Made by a program: the position numbers and the translations under genes. Of a stretch of DNA of 64,000 nucleotides, positions 47,896 through 58,790 are shown piece by piece. This DNA is from Chinchilla lanigera (Eukaryota; Chordata; Mammalia; Rodentia; Chinchillidae). Location: NCBI RefSeq assembly GCF_000276665.1, contig NW_004955417.1, positions 21,903,056 through 21,967,055 on the forward strand, in the 5' to 3' direction. The notes under the pieces are model-generated. The model was not told the DNA's origin. It did not search any database and worked only from the letters and a program-made list of their open reading frames with translations. Each line of letters starts with the position of its first letter. The stretch's first letter is position 1.

Positions 47896-48012
47896 GGGCT
47901 GGGGATTTAGCTCAGGGGCAAAAGCGCCTGCCTGGCAAGCGCAAGGTCGTGAGTTCGGTTCCCAGTACCGGAGAAAAACCAAAAAAAAAAAAACAACAAC
48001 AACAAAAAAAAA
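47896..48012 (+). mobile_element. Young ID SINE with 14-bp target-site duplication
   Basis: A near-consensus body (GGGCTGGGGATTTAGCTCAG, GCCTGCCTGGCAAGCGCAAG, GTGAGTTCGGTTCCCAGTAC) followed by GGAGAAAAACC and an A-rich (AAC)n tail. TAAAACACAAGTGA occurs at 47882-47895 and 48013-48026. It differs from classic ID in AAAAGCG in place of AGAGCG and GTCGTGAG in place of GCCCTGGG. Confidence 0.95.
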
Positions 48013-48026
48013 TAAAACACAAGTGA

Positions 48027-49439
48027 ACTACCATCCATTTATATTAATCTTACATTGTGATGTAATATGTCTGTAACACAAGCACATGCCATATTTTCAA
48101 TTGTGTTTTGCTCTGAATAGAGCATATAGGGCATATAGAATATTATAAAAGATGAGAAATTATTATCCTATGATACAAAAGAGATATAATTAATTAGTAT
48201 TTGGGTAATGTGTGTATATACTGCTGTTATTTGTACTAATTATTGTTACTGAAATCTGTTTCTATGCTCTGAAAACTTCTGATACCAAGTGTGTTTATTT
48301 TATGCAAACCAGCTACCCCTCTTCAACTCTCTGGACACCAACTAGTTATCCAACAATTGATTAATTCTGACATACACTACATAGTTAGCATCAGATGCCA
48401 CAGGTTAGAGGCTCAGGAGCTTTCATGTCAAAACCAGTCATATACATTGCCAAGATCACCTATACGTTCAACCAATTAGCTATAAATTGATGATTTTCAT
48501 GACTTACTCTTTAGCAATTTGCTAAGAGAGCTTGTAGAACTCAGGAAAACACATCACTTGTCATCTCTGGCTTATCACAGAGGATTTTACAAAGCGTACA
48601 AATGGAGACATCAGATAATGAATTGCACTGGGCAAGGTCTGGAAGAAACCTTACCATAGGAGCTTCAGTACTATTGGGGAGTTGGTACTCTATTCTTCTT
48701 TTATGTAGATGTGATCACCAACCCAAAAGCTTTCAACCCATCTTTTAGAGATTTTATGCTGTTTCCCAGAAATTCCAGGGCTGTAAGAAGGTAGTGCGCC
48801 AGGACATAGAGACAAACAACAAATATAATAGTTGTCTTATTGTATCAAAAAATCACAATCATGTTCTGTAAAGTTCCAGTGAACACTAAATTAGCAATAT
48901 TTAAGCATTGCTCCTAGGGCAAACAGAGACTTCAGTTTGAGCGTGACGCTGGTTACAATTTCATTAACTGGGTAATACCTTTATGCACTGTGTTTTTGTT
49001 TATGTGTCATTTCTGTTTAGAATACCTTGCTTGATATATTGTTGAGCTTGTGGCATTGAACACAGCCAGGCACATAGCAACAACCGCCTGAGAAGTCTTA
49101 TCTCACACACATATTTTCTCTGGGAAGATCATCACAGCTTTCTTGCACTTTGTTTCCCAGTTCTACAGTTGGGGTTCACTTTACACAGCGAAATCACTAG
49201 CAAAAAGCACAAAAATGTGGAAAATTTCACACTGAGTATACCATGTAAATGACATTGTTTACTGCATCAAAATTGAAACCCAAGGACATGCTGTTTATTT
49301 TGTCTGACCTCAGTTGAGAATGCGTGTACCAGGAGGTTAACATTTTCTTTCTTTTGCAGCCTTATGCATCTCTGCAAATGGACACGAAATTGTCAGGAGT
49401 ATTGATCTTGGGACTTGCTATGTGTTACACACAGTTTGT
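48027..49439. other. No gene or clear repeat recognised
   Basis: AT-rich intergenic DNA with only short chance frames. Confidence 0.45.
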
Positions 49440-49855
49440 CTCTCAAAGGTTCAGGGCCTACAGCAATGAGGTGGGGGTGAGATGGTAAAACTCTGAAGCA
49501 GTGGTATAACTTTTTGGACCTCCTGGAAGGTCATTGGGCCATGGAAGCTCCACTGTCCCAAACAGATTATTTTTCCTGCGACTGGGTCAAGTCTTGTAGC
49601 AGTGGGTATTTTATAGAAAGAAAGAGCCTAGTCCTCCCACGTCTCTTCCTTCCTATCTTGCCATATCCTCTTGCTCTCCCTCACACATATGCATTTCTGC
49701 CCAGATCCCAGCTGCTGTGATGGTGTAGGCAGAGACCCTCACCAGAGGCTGAATGAATTAGGCCACCTGATTTTGGTCTTCCAGCCTCCAAAACTGTGTT
49801 CTCAGCCTTAGATGTTTTATTATAGCAGCAAAAAATGGACTGACAGGGTTACCTA
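49440..49855 (+). mobile_element. MaLR/MLT1-type LTR (diverged)
   Basis: 'tggaaggtcattgggccatggaagctccac', 'ctcttccttcctatcttgccat', 'ccagctgctgtgatgg...gagaccctcaccagaggctgaatgaa', 'ttggtcttccagcctccaaaactgtg' and 'tattatagcagcaaaaaatggactgacag' match the typical MLT1/MST order ending '...cccagcctccagaactgtgag...ttatagcagcaaaaaatggactaag'. Confidence 0.55.
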
Positions 49856-49969
49856 TAAATTTCACCAAGTAAACCAATTTGCAAATACAAAATCAAGGTT
49901 GGACTCTCTATGTAATAAATGTTATTGTACTTATAAATAATATAAGTGAACAAATAGTCATGATAATGT

Positions 49970-50250
49970 AATAGGTATATGGACATATCACAATTTGCTT
50001 AGCTATCTATTTTGGATTTAGATTTTAATAAAATTTGGTGTTATAAATAAAGCTTCAATGAATAACTTTGTGTATAAGTCTATATGCATATTTCAAATTA
50101 TTTCTTTAAATGGAATCCTGGAGCATCACATCTGTAGCGAAGGTATGAATATTTTAGCAGCATTATTTGTACCATACTGTTCAGAGACCTGATCACATTT
50201 ACATTTCCACTGGTAATGTATAGGTGAGATTTTAGCAAATGAGTGAGCAG
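49970..50250 (+). mobile_element. Ancient L1 (L1M-type) 3'-UTR fragment
   Basis: 'tatggacatatcacaatttgcttagctatc', 'ggtgttataaataaagcttcaatgaataactttgtg', 'ggaatcctggagcatcacatctg', 'catttacatttccactggtaatgtat' follow the same order as old L1 3' UTRs, including the segment with 'tacattcccaccagcagtgtat'. Confidence 0.5.
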
Positions 50251-50569
50251 GTAGCTCTTCATGGGCAAGTTCTGGATTATCTCTTTAGAACTCTCTGTCT
50301 CCTCCTCTGTATTTTAAGCTCAATCTCATACCTATTACCGAGCACAGGAGTTGACATAGAAAAGATTTGTTTCCGAGATAAATGAGTTCATAATGTACGA
50401 ATGAATCAAGTAGCTTCATACCAAAACTCTGCTGTGAAAATGAAGGAACAAATGAACTGATGCTGCTTGGCCAGTACTGAGGATCTCAGATGAAGCTCCG
50501 GTTTTCTCCGCTTGCTACTTTTTCGTTCTCCTGGGAACACAGTGCAGGAAAGAATATAGAATTACAGAC

Positions 50570-50780
50570 TGGGGAGTCAACACCAGGATTAAAATCCCAG
50601 CACTGCTAGTTACTGAGCTCCGAAGAACTCGTTTTACTTCTCTAAGTGTGTTTCCTCATCTGTAAAATTAGCATTCTAGTACTTCTTTCTAAACACTATT
50701 ATAAGGATTATAGGAAAGAACATTATGTGAAATGTTTTACATTCACATAAAGTCTTCAATATACACATGAGCATTTTTAG
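50570..50780 (+). mobile_element. MIR SINE, sense orientation
   Basis: 'aattacagactggggagtcaacaccaggattaaaatcccagcactgctagttactgagctc...cgttttacttctctaagtgtgtttcctcatctgtaaaattag...acactattataaggattataggaaag' matches nearly the whole MIR consensus in order. The best-preserved MIR in the window. Confidence 0.75.
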
Positions 50781-51001
50781 CCATCTTAATTTATCCTGAA
50801 CCCATTGTTGTGAGATTTTAAAAACTGTTCTCGGGTATTTCATCCTCACCTCTACGAATCTCTTTTATCCTTCTCGAGGTCATTCTATGGGCTTTTCAAC
50901 ATGGCCTCACTTTCTTCTGGTCTCCTTGAATGCATCCTCTCCTGCAGCTCCCGCCCGTCTGAACACCATGCCTGTGCTCACCTCCCTCTGTCTTGCTTCC
51001 T

Positions 51002-51107
51002 TTTTTTTTTTTTTTTTTTTTTGATTTTTCTCCGGTACAGGGAACCGAACTCACGACCTTGCGCATGCCAGGCAGGCGCTTTTGCCGCTGAGCTAAATCC
51101 CCAGCCC
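51002..51107 (-). mobile_element. Young ID SINE with 14-bp target-site duplication
   Basis: The minus strand: GGGGCTGGGGATTTAGCTCA, GCGGCAAAAGCGCCTGCCTG, GAGTTCGGTTCCCTGTACCG, GAGAAAAATC, then poly-A (T run 51001-51022). CTGTCTTGCTTCCT occurs at 50988-51001 and 51108-51121. Nearly the same sequence as the copies at 47896 and 54004. Confidence 0.95.
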
Positions 51108-52094
51108 CTGTCTTGCTTCCTAAGGACAGCTCAGATGTGATTTGCTCACTGGTGCAGCCCCAGCTCCTTGCACAGTGCACGGCCAACAAATACTCAAGAT
51201 GAATTTCAAGTACATGAATCTCTTTACTTCCTCTTCCCCAAATTCCTTCATGTCCATCTTCAATGCTACTTGGACAACTTCACTCTGCAACGAAACCCAA
51301 CTTTTAACATCCCATTGCTCACAATTCTCTGCCCAAGGTAAACAGCTTTTAGGGTTTGGTACAACCAGGTGAGTTTTCCCTCCTGGGAGCTCCACGGTAG
51401 TTTGTTTTCTACCTTTTCCCTGTGCTCCCTTGTTTGGGTCTTGCCCCATATTTATTCATGTGTTACATTATCTAATTTTAGAATAGATGGCTTTCTGGAG
51501 ATTACATTTTATTTTTTAGTGGCTGCTTTATCTGCCAGGTACAATGTGTATCACATAGTCAGGGACTGATATTTGTGGGTGGAGTCTGTTGAAATAATTG
51601 TAAGTTTAAGTTCTTCTCTAATACCACAAAGTAGTGCCCATGTAATATCCTCGAGGTAGATACTAAATAAAATTTACTAATTAAGACACAGAGAAAAATA
51701 AGTTATACAACATGGGCTTTTTGAACTAAACTAAAAACAGAAACAAAAAAAACATGTCTCTGAAATTGCCACAGCCAAGGTAACATATGCATGGACCCAC
51801 TTAATGTGTAACTCGATTTGTCACACACACATACATTCATGTTTAGATATTTCATGTTTATATTTAATCTCTGGTTACTTTGTTGTTTAGACAACTGTAA
51901 CCTTCTACCTGTGTTCTGTACTTTTGCAAATTCTTATTGAAACCATGCTTCTGAAACACTTTTGAAAGTTCTCATTGATTTAGCTTCTATTGTCTGAGAT
52001 GAAAGCAACTGAAGCATAATACAAGGTCTCAATTTTTCTGCATCTACCAAAAATAATATTTAATGATCAGAAGAACACTGTTTTCTTGGACACC

Positions 52095-52262
52095 ACTAGA
52101 ATTTTATCCTCACAACCATGCAGTGAGGCATGTAAGACAGGTGCTATTGTGCTTATTTTGCAGATGGGAAGGCCAAGACAATTACACAAAAACTTAATTG
52201 ATATTCAAAGACATTTGCTTGGTAAATGGCAGTGTTATAACTGAAGTCCATGTTGTTTAACC
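52095..52262 (-). mobile_element. MIR fragment, antisense
   Basis: 'tatcctcacaaccatgcagtgaggcatgtaagacaggtgctattgtgcttattttgcagatgggaaggcc...acatttgcttggtaaatggcagtgttataactgaagtcca' matches antisense MIR ('aatcctcacaacaaccctatgaggtaggtactattattatccccattttacagatgaggaaactg...agtggcagagccaggattcgaa'). Confidence 0.7.
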
Positions 52263-53989
52263 TGAATTTCTTTTCTTTCCATCTATGTTTCCTCAGGAAT
52301 ATTCAACAGCAAAAGTGAGAGAAGGAAAGTAACAAAGAATGGGAAGGAATATTGGAGAAGTGTTATCAAAGTGATGGAAATTAATCACATTAATTTAGGA
52401 ATATTCTCTGAAGTTTCTCAGTGAAAGGGGAACTTTGGTTCTGAAGAATGTTCTCTGAACCCACCAAAAAACTGCAAAACCTTTAGTCAGTTTTTTGAAA
52501 GGAAGTCTGTATTCTCAAAACTCATATCTGAAAACTAAATCTGTAAAATTAACATCCAGAATCAATTTGAGTTTGTCTTATTTAAAGGTGCAGAAATACA
52601 ATTGAATTCAGGGTTACAGCAGTCATTTCCATAAGTTAAGAACAGAAGACAAAATAGATTTTTCTTGGTCAAAATTAGCTTTTATAGTTCAGTTTTTAAG
52701 TTCTGTATAAAATGGAACTCCCCTCACCTCCAAAAAGTAACTCAGTTCATAATTTTTTCCAGCACGAAAAAATAGCATTTTTAACGGATTGTTTTTATAA
52801 AAATAATTCAAGCATGATAGAAAATATAGCAAAGGTTAAACAACTCACCTCCAATTTCACTGTTGTATTCACATGTGTATTTAAAAACAGAAATTTTCCT
52901 TTCTAAAAGCAAAAATTAGACCTACCCATACACACTGTTTTGTACTTAGTCCCCATTTCCAGCAACTTCTAGGGTCGTTGGTGAGCAAAACTTAACATTT
53001 CTCACCTGCATTCCTTCAGCTCATTCTAGACTGAGTCAAAAAAATGCCAGAGCCCAAAGGAAACCACATGTGTTGAATCTCTGACATGTGAATTAAACCC
53101 AAAGTGGATTGTTATGAAAATGGCTATTTTCTGGTGATGAAATTGCTGGGGATTAAATTTAAAAGCACTAAGCAAGCTGATAAATATAAACTCTCATGAC
53201 AGATAACTCTCAAATGGCAATAAAATATATCGTAGAGAAACAAAAAGCTCACTCTCAGAATATATTAGGAAGAAAATAAATTTTAATTCTGGGTTTGTTT
53301 ATGTCAAAAGATCTTTGAATTCACCCAACATGTGAATTCTCATCAAAATGTACAGAACCATAGTTTATGGTTAACTGCATACACCTATAAGAATAAAAGT
53401 TTGTCTGATTTGTTTGAAACTTGTACAAATTATTTGGGTTGATATACATTGGCCAAAAACTAGTATTTTAAAATGTTTCTTTCAAAATGTTAAATATTTT
53501 CATATCAAAATAATAGCTCTTGTTTGCAAATTTACAGATTCAAGAAGGGTATTAAAGAGAAGGAGATCACGTGAGACCAGCAAGGTTACCCACAGACCTT
53601 TTACCTACTACCCACTATGGTAAGTAATGTCTAAGTATTATCAAATCAAAGTCTTTTCAGCTATTTAAATTAATTTGTAACTTTAATTTTGGTCTGAAAA
53701 ACATATTTAATTTATTATAAAAGTGAGAAATTCAAGTTAATTAGTGAATATAATAATTTGCATAGTTTTAAGGAAATGCAGTCGTGGCTTTTACATGTGG
53801 CTTTTGCAAGTGTATTTCAAAATACTACAAAGAAAATTGAAAAATACCTCATTCACTCAGAAAAGGTATTTCCTGCACAACATGAAAGCAAATAAACAAC
53901 AAAATATGCTCTTTGTCAACAATGTAAATATTAAAAGTGAGCAACCCTGGGTAAAATTCATTATTTATAGGAAATTGTTAATATAAAGC
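52263..53989. other. No gene or clear repeat recognised
   Basis: AT-rich unique-looking DNA. Open frames up to 80 codons are chance-like. Confidence 0.45.
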
Positions 53990-54003
53990 TAAAAAGGCTT
54001 TTT

Positions 54004-54100
54004 TTTTTTTTTTTGGTTTTTCTCCGGTACCGGGAACCGAACTCACGACCTCGCGCTTGCCAGGCAGGCGCTTTTGCCGCTGAGCTAAATCCCCAGCCCC
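54004..54100 (-). mobile_element. Young ID SINE with 14-bp target-site duplication
   Basis: The cleanest ID copy: the minus strand has the full body ending GTTCGGTTCCCGGTACCGG then AGAAAAACC and poly-A. TAAAAAGGCTTTTT occurs at 53990-54003 and 54101-54114. The unique tail contains the 10-bp palindrome CCGGTACCGG. Confidence 0.95.
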
Positions 54101-54784
54101 TAAAAAGGCTTTTTAACGTTATTGGAAACAAATTATGAATGGCACAACTTAATTAAAATAAAGAATATACATTAAAAATATTTAGGAACTAGTTTTAAAT
54201 AATTAATTACAATTGAAGTGATAATAACTGAATTATGGAGTGTCCAAAGTATCTCCAAGCTTGAATTAATAAGTGACTATGACATTTGTCCTAGCTCTTG
54301 CTGAATATTTTAACAGATGGGTCATTTTGTCACCCTTAAGAGGAAAGAACAATATCTTCCTTTGCCTTGAGGTCCAATTTTCTTTAAGGCCAAATTCCTG
54401 GATCTCTGTGAAGTGGCCGCAGTGGGTCAAAGCCAACTCCAACAGAACTAAATTCTGAAACTCTTCCCTGAATAGGCTAGTGTGTCTCTACGTTACTAGG
54501 CCGGGGTCAAACACTCTTGTATTGTAGAACTAGGAAATTATTCTTTTCTTCTTTGTCATACATAGTTGCTCAGTACCAGCCAAACAAAACATGCATAAAG
54601 GAAAATAAGATTTTAAAAAATGTCATTGTTAAACCAAACACCCTGAAAATGCATTCAAACACAATTTCATCTAAAATGCTTAACATCAATTTTGCAAAAT
54701 CATTTGGACAATAACATCAATTTTCTCATTGTCTGAGTACCTACATCAAAACTAACAAGCACTTATGCCTTTTACTCGGTTTGG

Positions 54785-54880
54785 AAGTTTATTATCTGTC
54801 TGTTTCTCCCACTGGTGAGCTCTTTGAGGCTGCAGAAGCCCTCTGTCGCCACCAGGGTATTCACCGGAATTTCTTCTATA
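54785..54880 (+). mobile_element. L2-tail-like fragment
   Basis: 'tttattatctgtctgtttctcccactggtgagctctttgagg' resembles the L2 3' segment 'tttactgtctgtctcccccactagaatgtaagctccatgagg'. Confidence 0.4.
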
Positions 54881-54979
54881 AAGCACAAAGCTGAATTGCC
54901 TCTTCAGCAGAATTCAGCATTCAGTTAATTTTCTTCAAATTCTCTTTCCTTTGGGTTCCTGTCCTGGTTTTCCTCTGAA

Positions 54980-56078
54980 ATTCAGACCGCTCTTTTCCAG
55001 GCTCATTTTCTTGCTCTTCTTCTTCTTACCTGGAGATCCTGGAGTTCCTCAGACGCATCCTGGGGCATCTTTCCTGCTTGCTCTACACACAATCTCACCC
55101 CTTCACATGACTTCAATTACCATCCACGGGAGCAAACCTGAAATTTATATCTCTAGCTCTGACCTCTTTTCTGAGCCTTAGACCATGCTTTCAAATGCCT
55201 ACTGTCATCAACAATTCAGTGTCTCACAAGCACCTAAAAAGCTATGTGTTCAAGGTGAACTCATCTGAATTTCCCCAAATCTGTCTTTTGCCAGCTTCTT
55301 CAAAGAACTGTCATCCACCCAAGCTAGAAATCTGTCCAAGTCTATCTCATTACCTAAGCTATTAGACTTATTTACTAAGCCTATGTTAAAATTTTCCAGA
55401 ATTAATCTAATTTTATCAATCTTCCAAGTTATTGCTTGCATAACTACAATAACCTCATAAAAACCACTGCTTTGACTCTCACCTCCCTTCAAGTTGTTTT
55501 CCATACTCCATTCTGAGGGTGATTTTTCTCAGGAACTCCTGTTTAATATCTTTCTCCAGTTTTTTTTACTGTATCTGGTATGAAATCCAAGTTCATACCA
55601 CAACCTATAGGCTCTGTTTTATCAACCACCTGAATGGAGCTTTATGCCATTTTTTACTTTATTCTTCCTACTCTTCAAATACCCCCAAATCTCCCAGCAT
55701 TCAAGATCATTAAGCCATCACAGTTTTCTTGCCTGAAAGGCTCTATCCCTTCCTTTTCTCTTTTAATATAACAATAACTCTACACATGGTTCATTTCTTA
55801 GCTTACATATCTCTTTCTCACAGACGTCTTTTGCCTTTGACCTCTCTATGAGGCAGTCCTGTTACAAACGTCCATTGCAACTTTCCTCTCTCATTGCCAT
55901 GCAGCCTCATCTTATAACATTTGCCATGCGCATAATTACCTAATGAATGCAGCGCTTTTCGTGCTGCACTGTGAGTGCTAAGCAGGCAGAGGCTATGTAG
56001 GTCTGATTCATCCATGTATTCTCTGTGTCTAGTATGATGACTGATACAAAGTAGGTGTTCAAAAATATTTTGCAAGAC
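54980..56078 (+). mobile_element. L2 LINE fragment of about 1.1 kb (3' region)
   Basis: A long run of L2-like segments occurs in the correct order: 'atctctagctctgacctcttttctgagccttagacc' (55148), 'aatgcctactgtcatcaac' with 'tgtctcacaagcacctaaa' (55195-55238), 'actgtcatccacccaagctagaaatctgtcc' (55307), 'ctgtctttgcctttgacctctctatgaggcagtcc'-like text (55825), and the tail 'atgtattctctgtgtctagtatgatgactgatacaaagtaggtgttcaaaaatatttt' (56013). It is non-functional; the open frame 55250-55504 (minus) is a shadow. Confidence 0.65.
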
Positions 56079-56603
56079 TATAGTTTTGGAAGTCCCAAGG
56101 AAACACTTATATTTTATTTTTGTTTCTTTAAAGGATTCAACATGACTACCTCAGTAGTATTAATTTTGGATTCAATAATATAATTCAAATGCTTAGGAGA
56201 AGGTAGAACTTTTAAGATAGTCTAGTTTATTAATGGTAGACAAATACTTCCAAGGAAGAAATTTATTACTGCAGAATGATTTCATTATCTTCAACAGCTC
56301 AGATGAGAGAAATCACTTATTCAGATAAAAAGGCATATTGGAAACATGCATTTAGTTCTACTGTAAATATATTAAGAATTGCCTTAAGTGTCTTGGCAAA
56401 AAAAATCTACTTCCTGGCTTTTACTAAAACATTATAATAACAGTGTCAGAAAACAAAATATTTTTCAAGAGTATATATGGGTATATGAATCAATGTAATC
56501 TGATATACATATTAACTGAAGATTTAATGTGGCGGAGAAATCTGGTATTGCATGAATTTGTTTATTCATATTTATTTTAAATAGTTAGAATTTAACAATT
56601 TTT

Positions 56604-56779
56604 GTTGAATATGGTGGTACATGCCTATAATCCCAGCCCCTGAGAGGCTGAGGCAGGAGGATTGCTGTGAGTTTGAGGCCAGCCTAGGCTACTTAGTGAA
56701 TTCAAGGCTAGGCTGGACTACACAGCAAGACCTCGGCTCAAAAAAATAAAATAAAACTAATTAAATAAATAAGATAAAA
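56604..56779 (+). mobile_element. B1 SINE (7SL-derived)
   Basis: 'atggtggtacatgcctataatcccagcccctgagaggctgaggcaggaggattgctgtgagtttgaggccagcctaggctac' is a B1/Alu-type left monomer, followed by 'gctggactacacagcaagacctcggctcaaaaaaataaa' and an A-rich tail. A weak 9-bp duplication (AACAATTTT, 56594-56602 and 56780-56788) may be the target site. Confidence 0.9.
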
Positions 56780-58409
56780 AACAATTTTCCTCTGTTAATT
56801 GGCATATATGTAGCCACTAACTAGCAGAAAAACTATTTAGCAGGAAGATCAGGCTGTCTCATTTATATCTGCAATGAAAAGAGAAAAGAGATAATATGAT
56901 AAAACTTTTATAGTAAATAACATTACTCAAATATGACACAGAACTTTTACTTTTCTAAAATCAAGGAAATTTTTAATTCAAAAAATTGTTGAACTTGAAT
57001 CTGTTAAGCTCTAAATATCATAAACTAAACAGAAATGAAGCCGAATTTAATTCTTTTGCTACTCAAGAGTCTGTACTTGGAAGTTTACTCTATGATGGTA
57101 AACATCCAAATAAAAAGAATGGAATCTAGAATTTTGTTGAACAAAATCTCATTTCTAACTTTTGACTATTCCACTTGTACTTTCTCTACAAACGTTTATG
57201 GCACTCATAGTTTGGTCTGGGGAATAGCCCGTGAAGGAATTGGGAAATAATCTTTTTTCTTTCTCCTCACTTTTCTTTTTCGATAAGATGAAGAGTGGGC
57301 TGCATCTCAGAGACTGATAAAAATGAGCTGGGAGTCATAAACACTAACCACACAAAAACTTTAAAAAGAAACAAGCAGTAAGGCAGTCACGCTGTCTATA
57401 GCCAATTCTGCTTGTGAAAGCCTGACACTGGCACATTTTTAATATATTTAAGGATGAAAGATTACTTTGGAAGCTTTGCTAACAAAGACCAATGCTTTTA
57501 ACACAACACCATGCCAATCAGTAAGAAAAGCAAGGTAGTAGACTTCAGGTTTATAATAATGCAAATTTCTTTTTTTTTAATTTTAAAGAGAGTAGTAAAA
57601 GAAAAAAAGAACAATAGCAGCATACCAACATCACAGACATAAACAAAACAAAGCAAGAACATTAGAAGTGATACAGGGTTTCAAGACAAAAAATGATAGG
57701 AATTAACAGTGGTTGTTATATTACATATTATTATCTTCAACTACATTGCACAGCTTACCAGATATAAGAATGTAAGATTGTTTCTACCAGAACTTAATAC
57801 CTTCACAAATGAAAGGCCAACTCCACTGTATTATATAATACATTCAAGTGGACAGCGTGATGTCTGGAACTCAGCTCCTCTTTCTTCCAATCCAAAGTAG
57901 GAAATCAAGAGGAGAGATTTAGTTTACTCAGTGGAAACTATGTTGCCTCCTACTTACCAACAGATTAGAGCAGGTTAAACAGGTATTTTATAGAAGTCTT
58001 AAAATGATAAAGCCAAATATCAATCAGTTTAACTGCCAAAGCTCTAACACGACTGCACAAGAGGATCGGATCAAGGTGTGTTAGTCACGGCAGGAGACAC
58101 GGCTGTTTCTTGGGCATGACTCAGGAGCTATTACATGCCTTCCTCCCCGTGCACATACAAGGTGTATTTTAGCAGCAAGTCTTTTCTTTGATGATCACTT
58201 ATTTACGTAGCACATTTCCTTTCAAGGATTGAAAGGGAGAGAATTGTGAAGTAGGGAGCCCATAATTTGCCTCTTGTGAAAATAGGCACTTGTGTGTGTC
58301 AGAAGCCACAGCCTGCCTTCCCTGCGCTGTCACTGCCCTAAGCTAAGTCATAAAGCAGCGAGTTTCACGTGTGCAAACCACCTTTGGAGGGATGTGGCCC
58401 ACTTACTGA
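56780..58409. other. No gene or clear repeat recognised
   Basis: AT-rich intergenic DNA. Nothing beyond chance open frames. Confidence 0.45.
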
Positions 58410-58790
58410 TACTACCCTTTACATCTAGTATATCCTCCCAAAACCTTGGGTACTCAGAGATAGGATGTTTGGAAGATGGTTGGGTTATGGAGGCACCTTA
58501 GCTGCCTTGCTGTTAAGAGGCGGGGATTGCTCAGAACAGGAGGGTCACTGGGGATGACCCGGAAGGGTTTATTTCCTCCCTGGCTCCTCACGTCCCTCAC
58601 TGCTTCCTGGACGTCATGACATAAGCACCTTTCCTTCTGCCAGCCCCTTGCCCCACGCCTTCCTGCCCTGGAGCCCACTAACTGTTGACTGAAATGGAAA
58701 TCACAATAAACCTCTCTTCCTTTAAATTATGGGTATCAGGTATTTTGCCTCAGCGACAAAGAAAGTAACTATGACAATGGATGACTATGT
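58410..58790 (+). mobile_element. MaLR-type LTR (MST/MLT-like)
   Basis: 'ggatgtttggaag', 'gctgttaagaggcggggatt', 'cactggggatgacc', a pyrimidine-rich centre, 'cctttccttctgccagcccc', then 'gaaatcacaataaacctctcttcctttaaattatgggtatcaggtattttgcctcagcgacaaagaaagtaactatgaca'. The last part is a classic MaLR LTR end with the polyadenylation signal. Confidence 0.6.
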
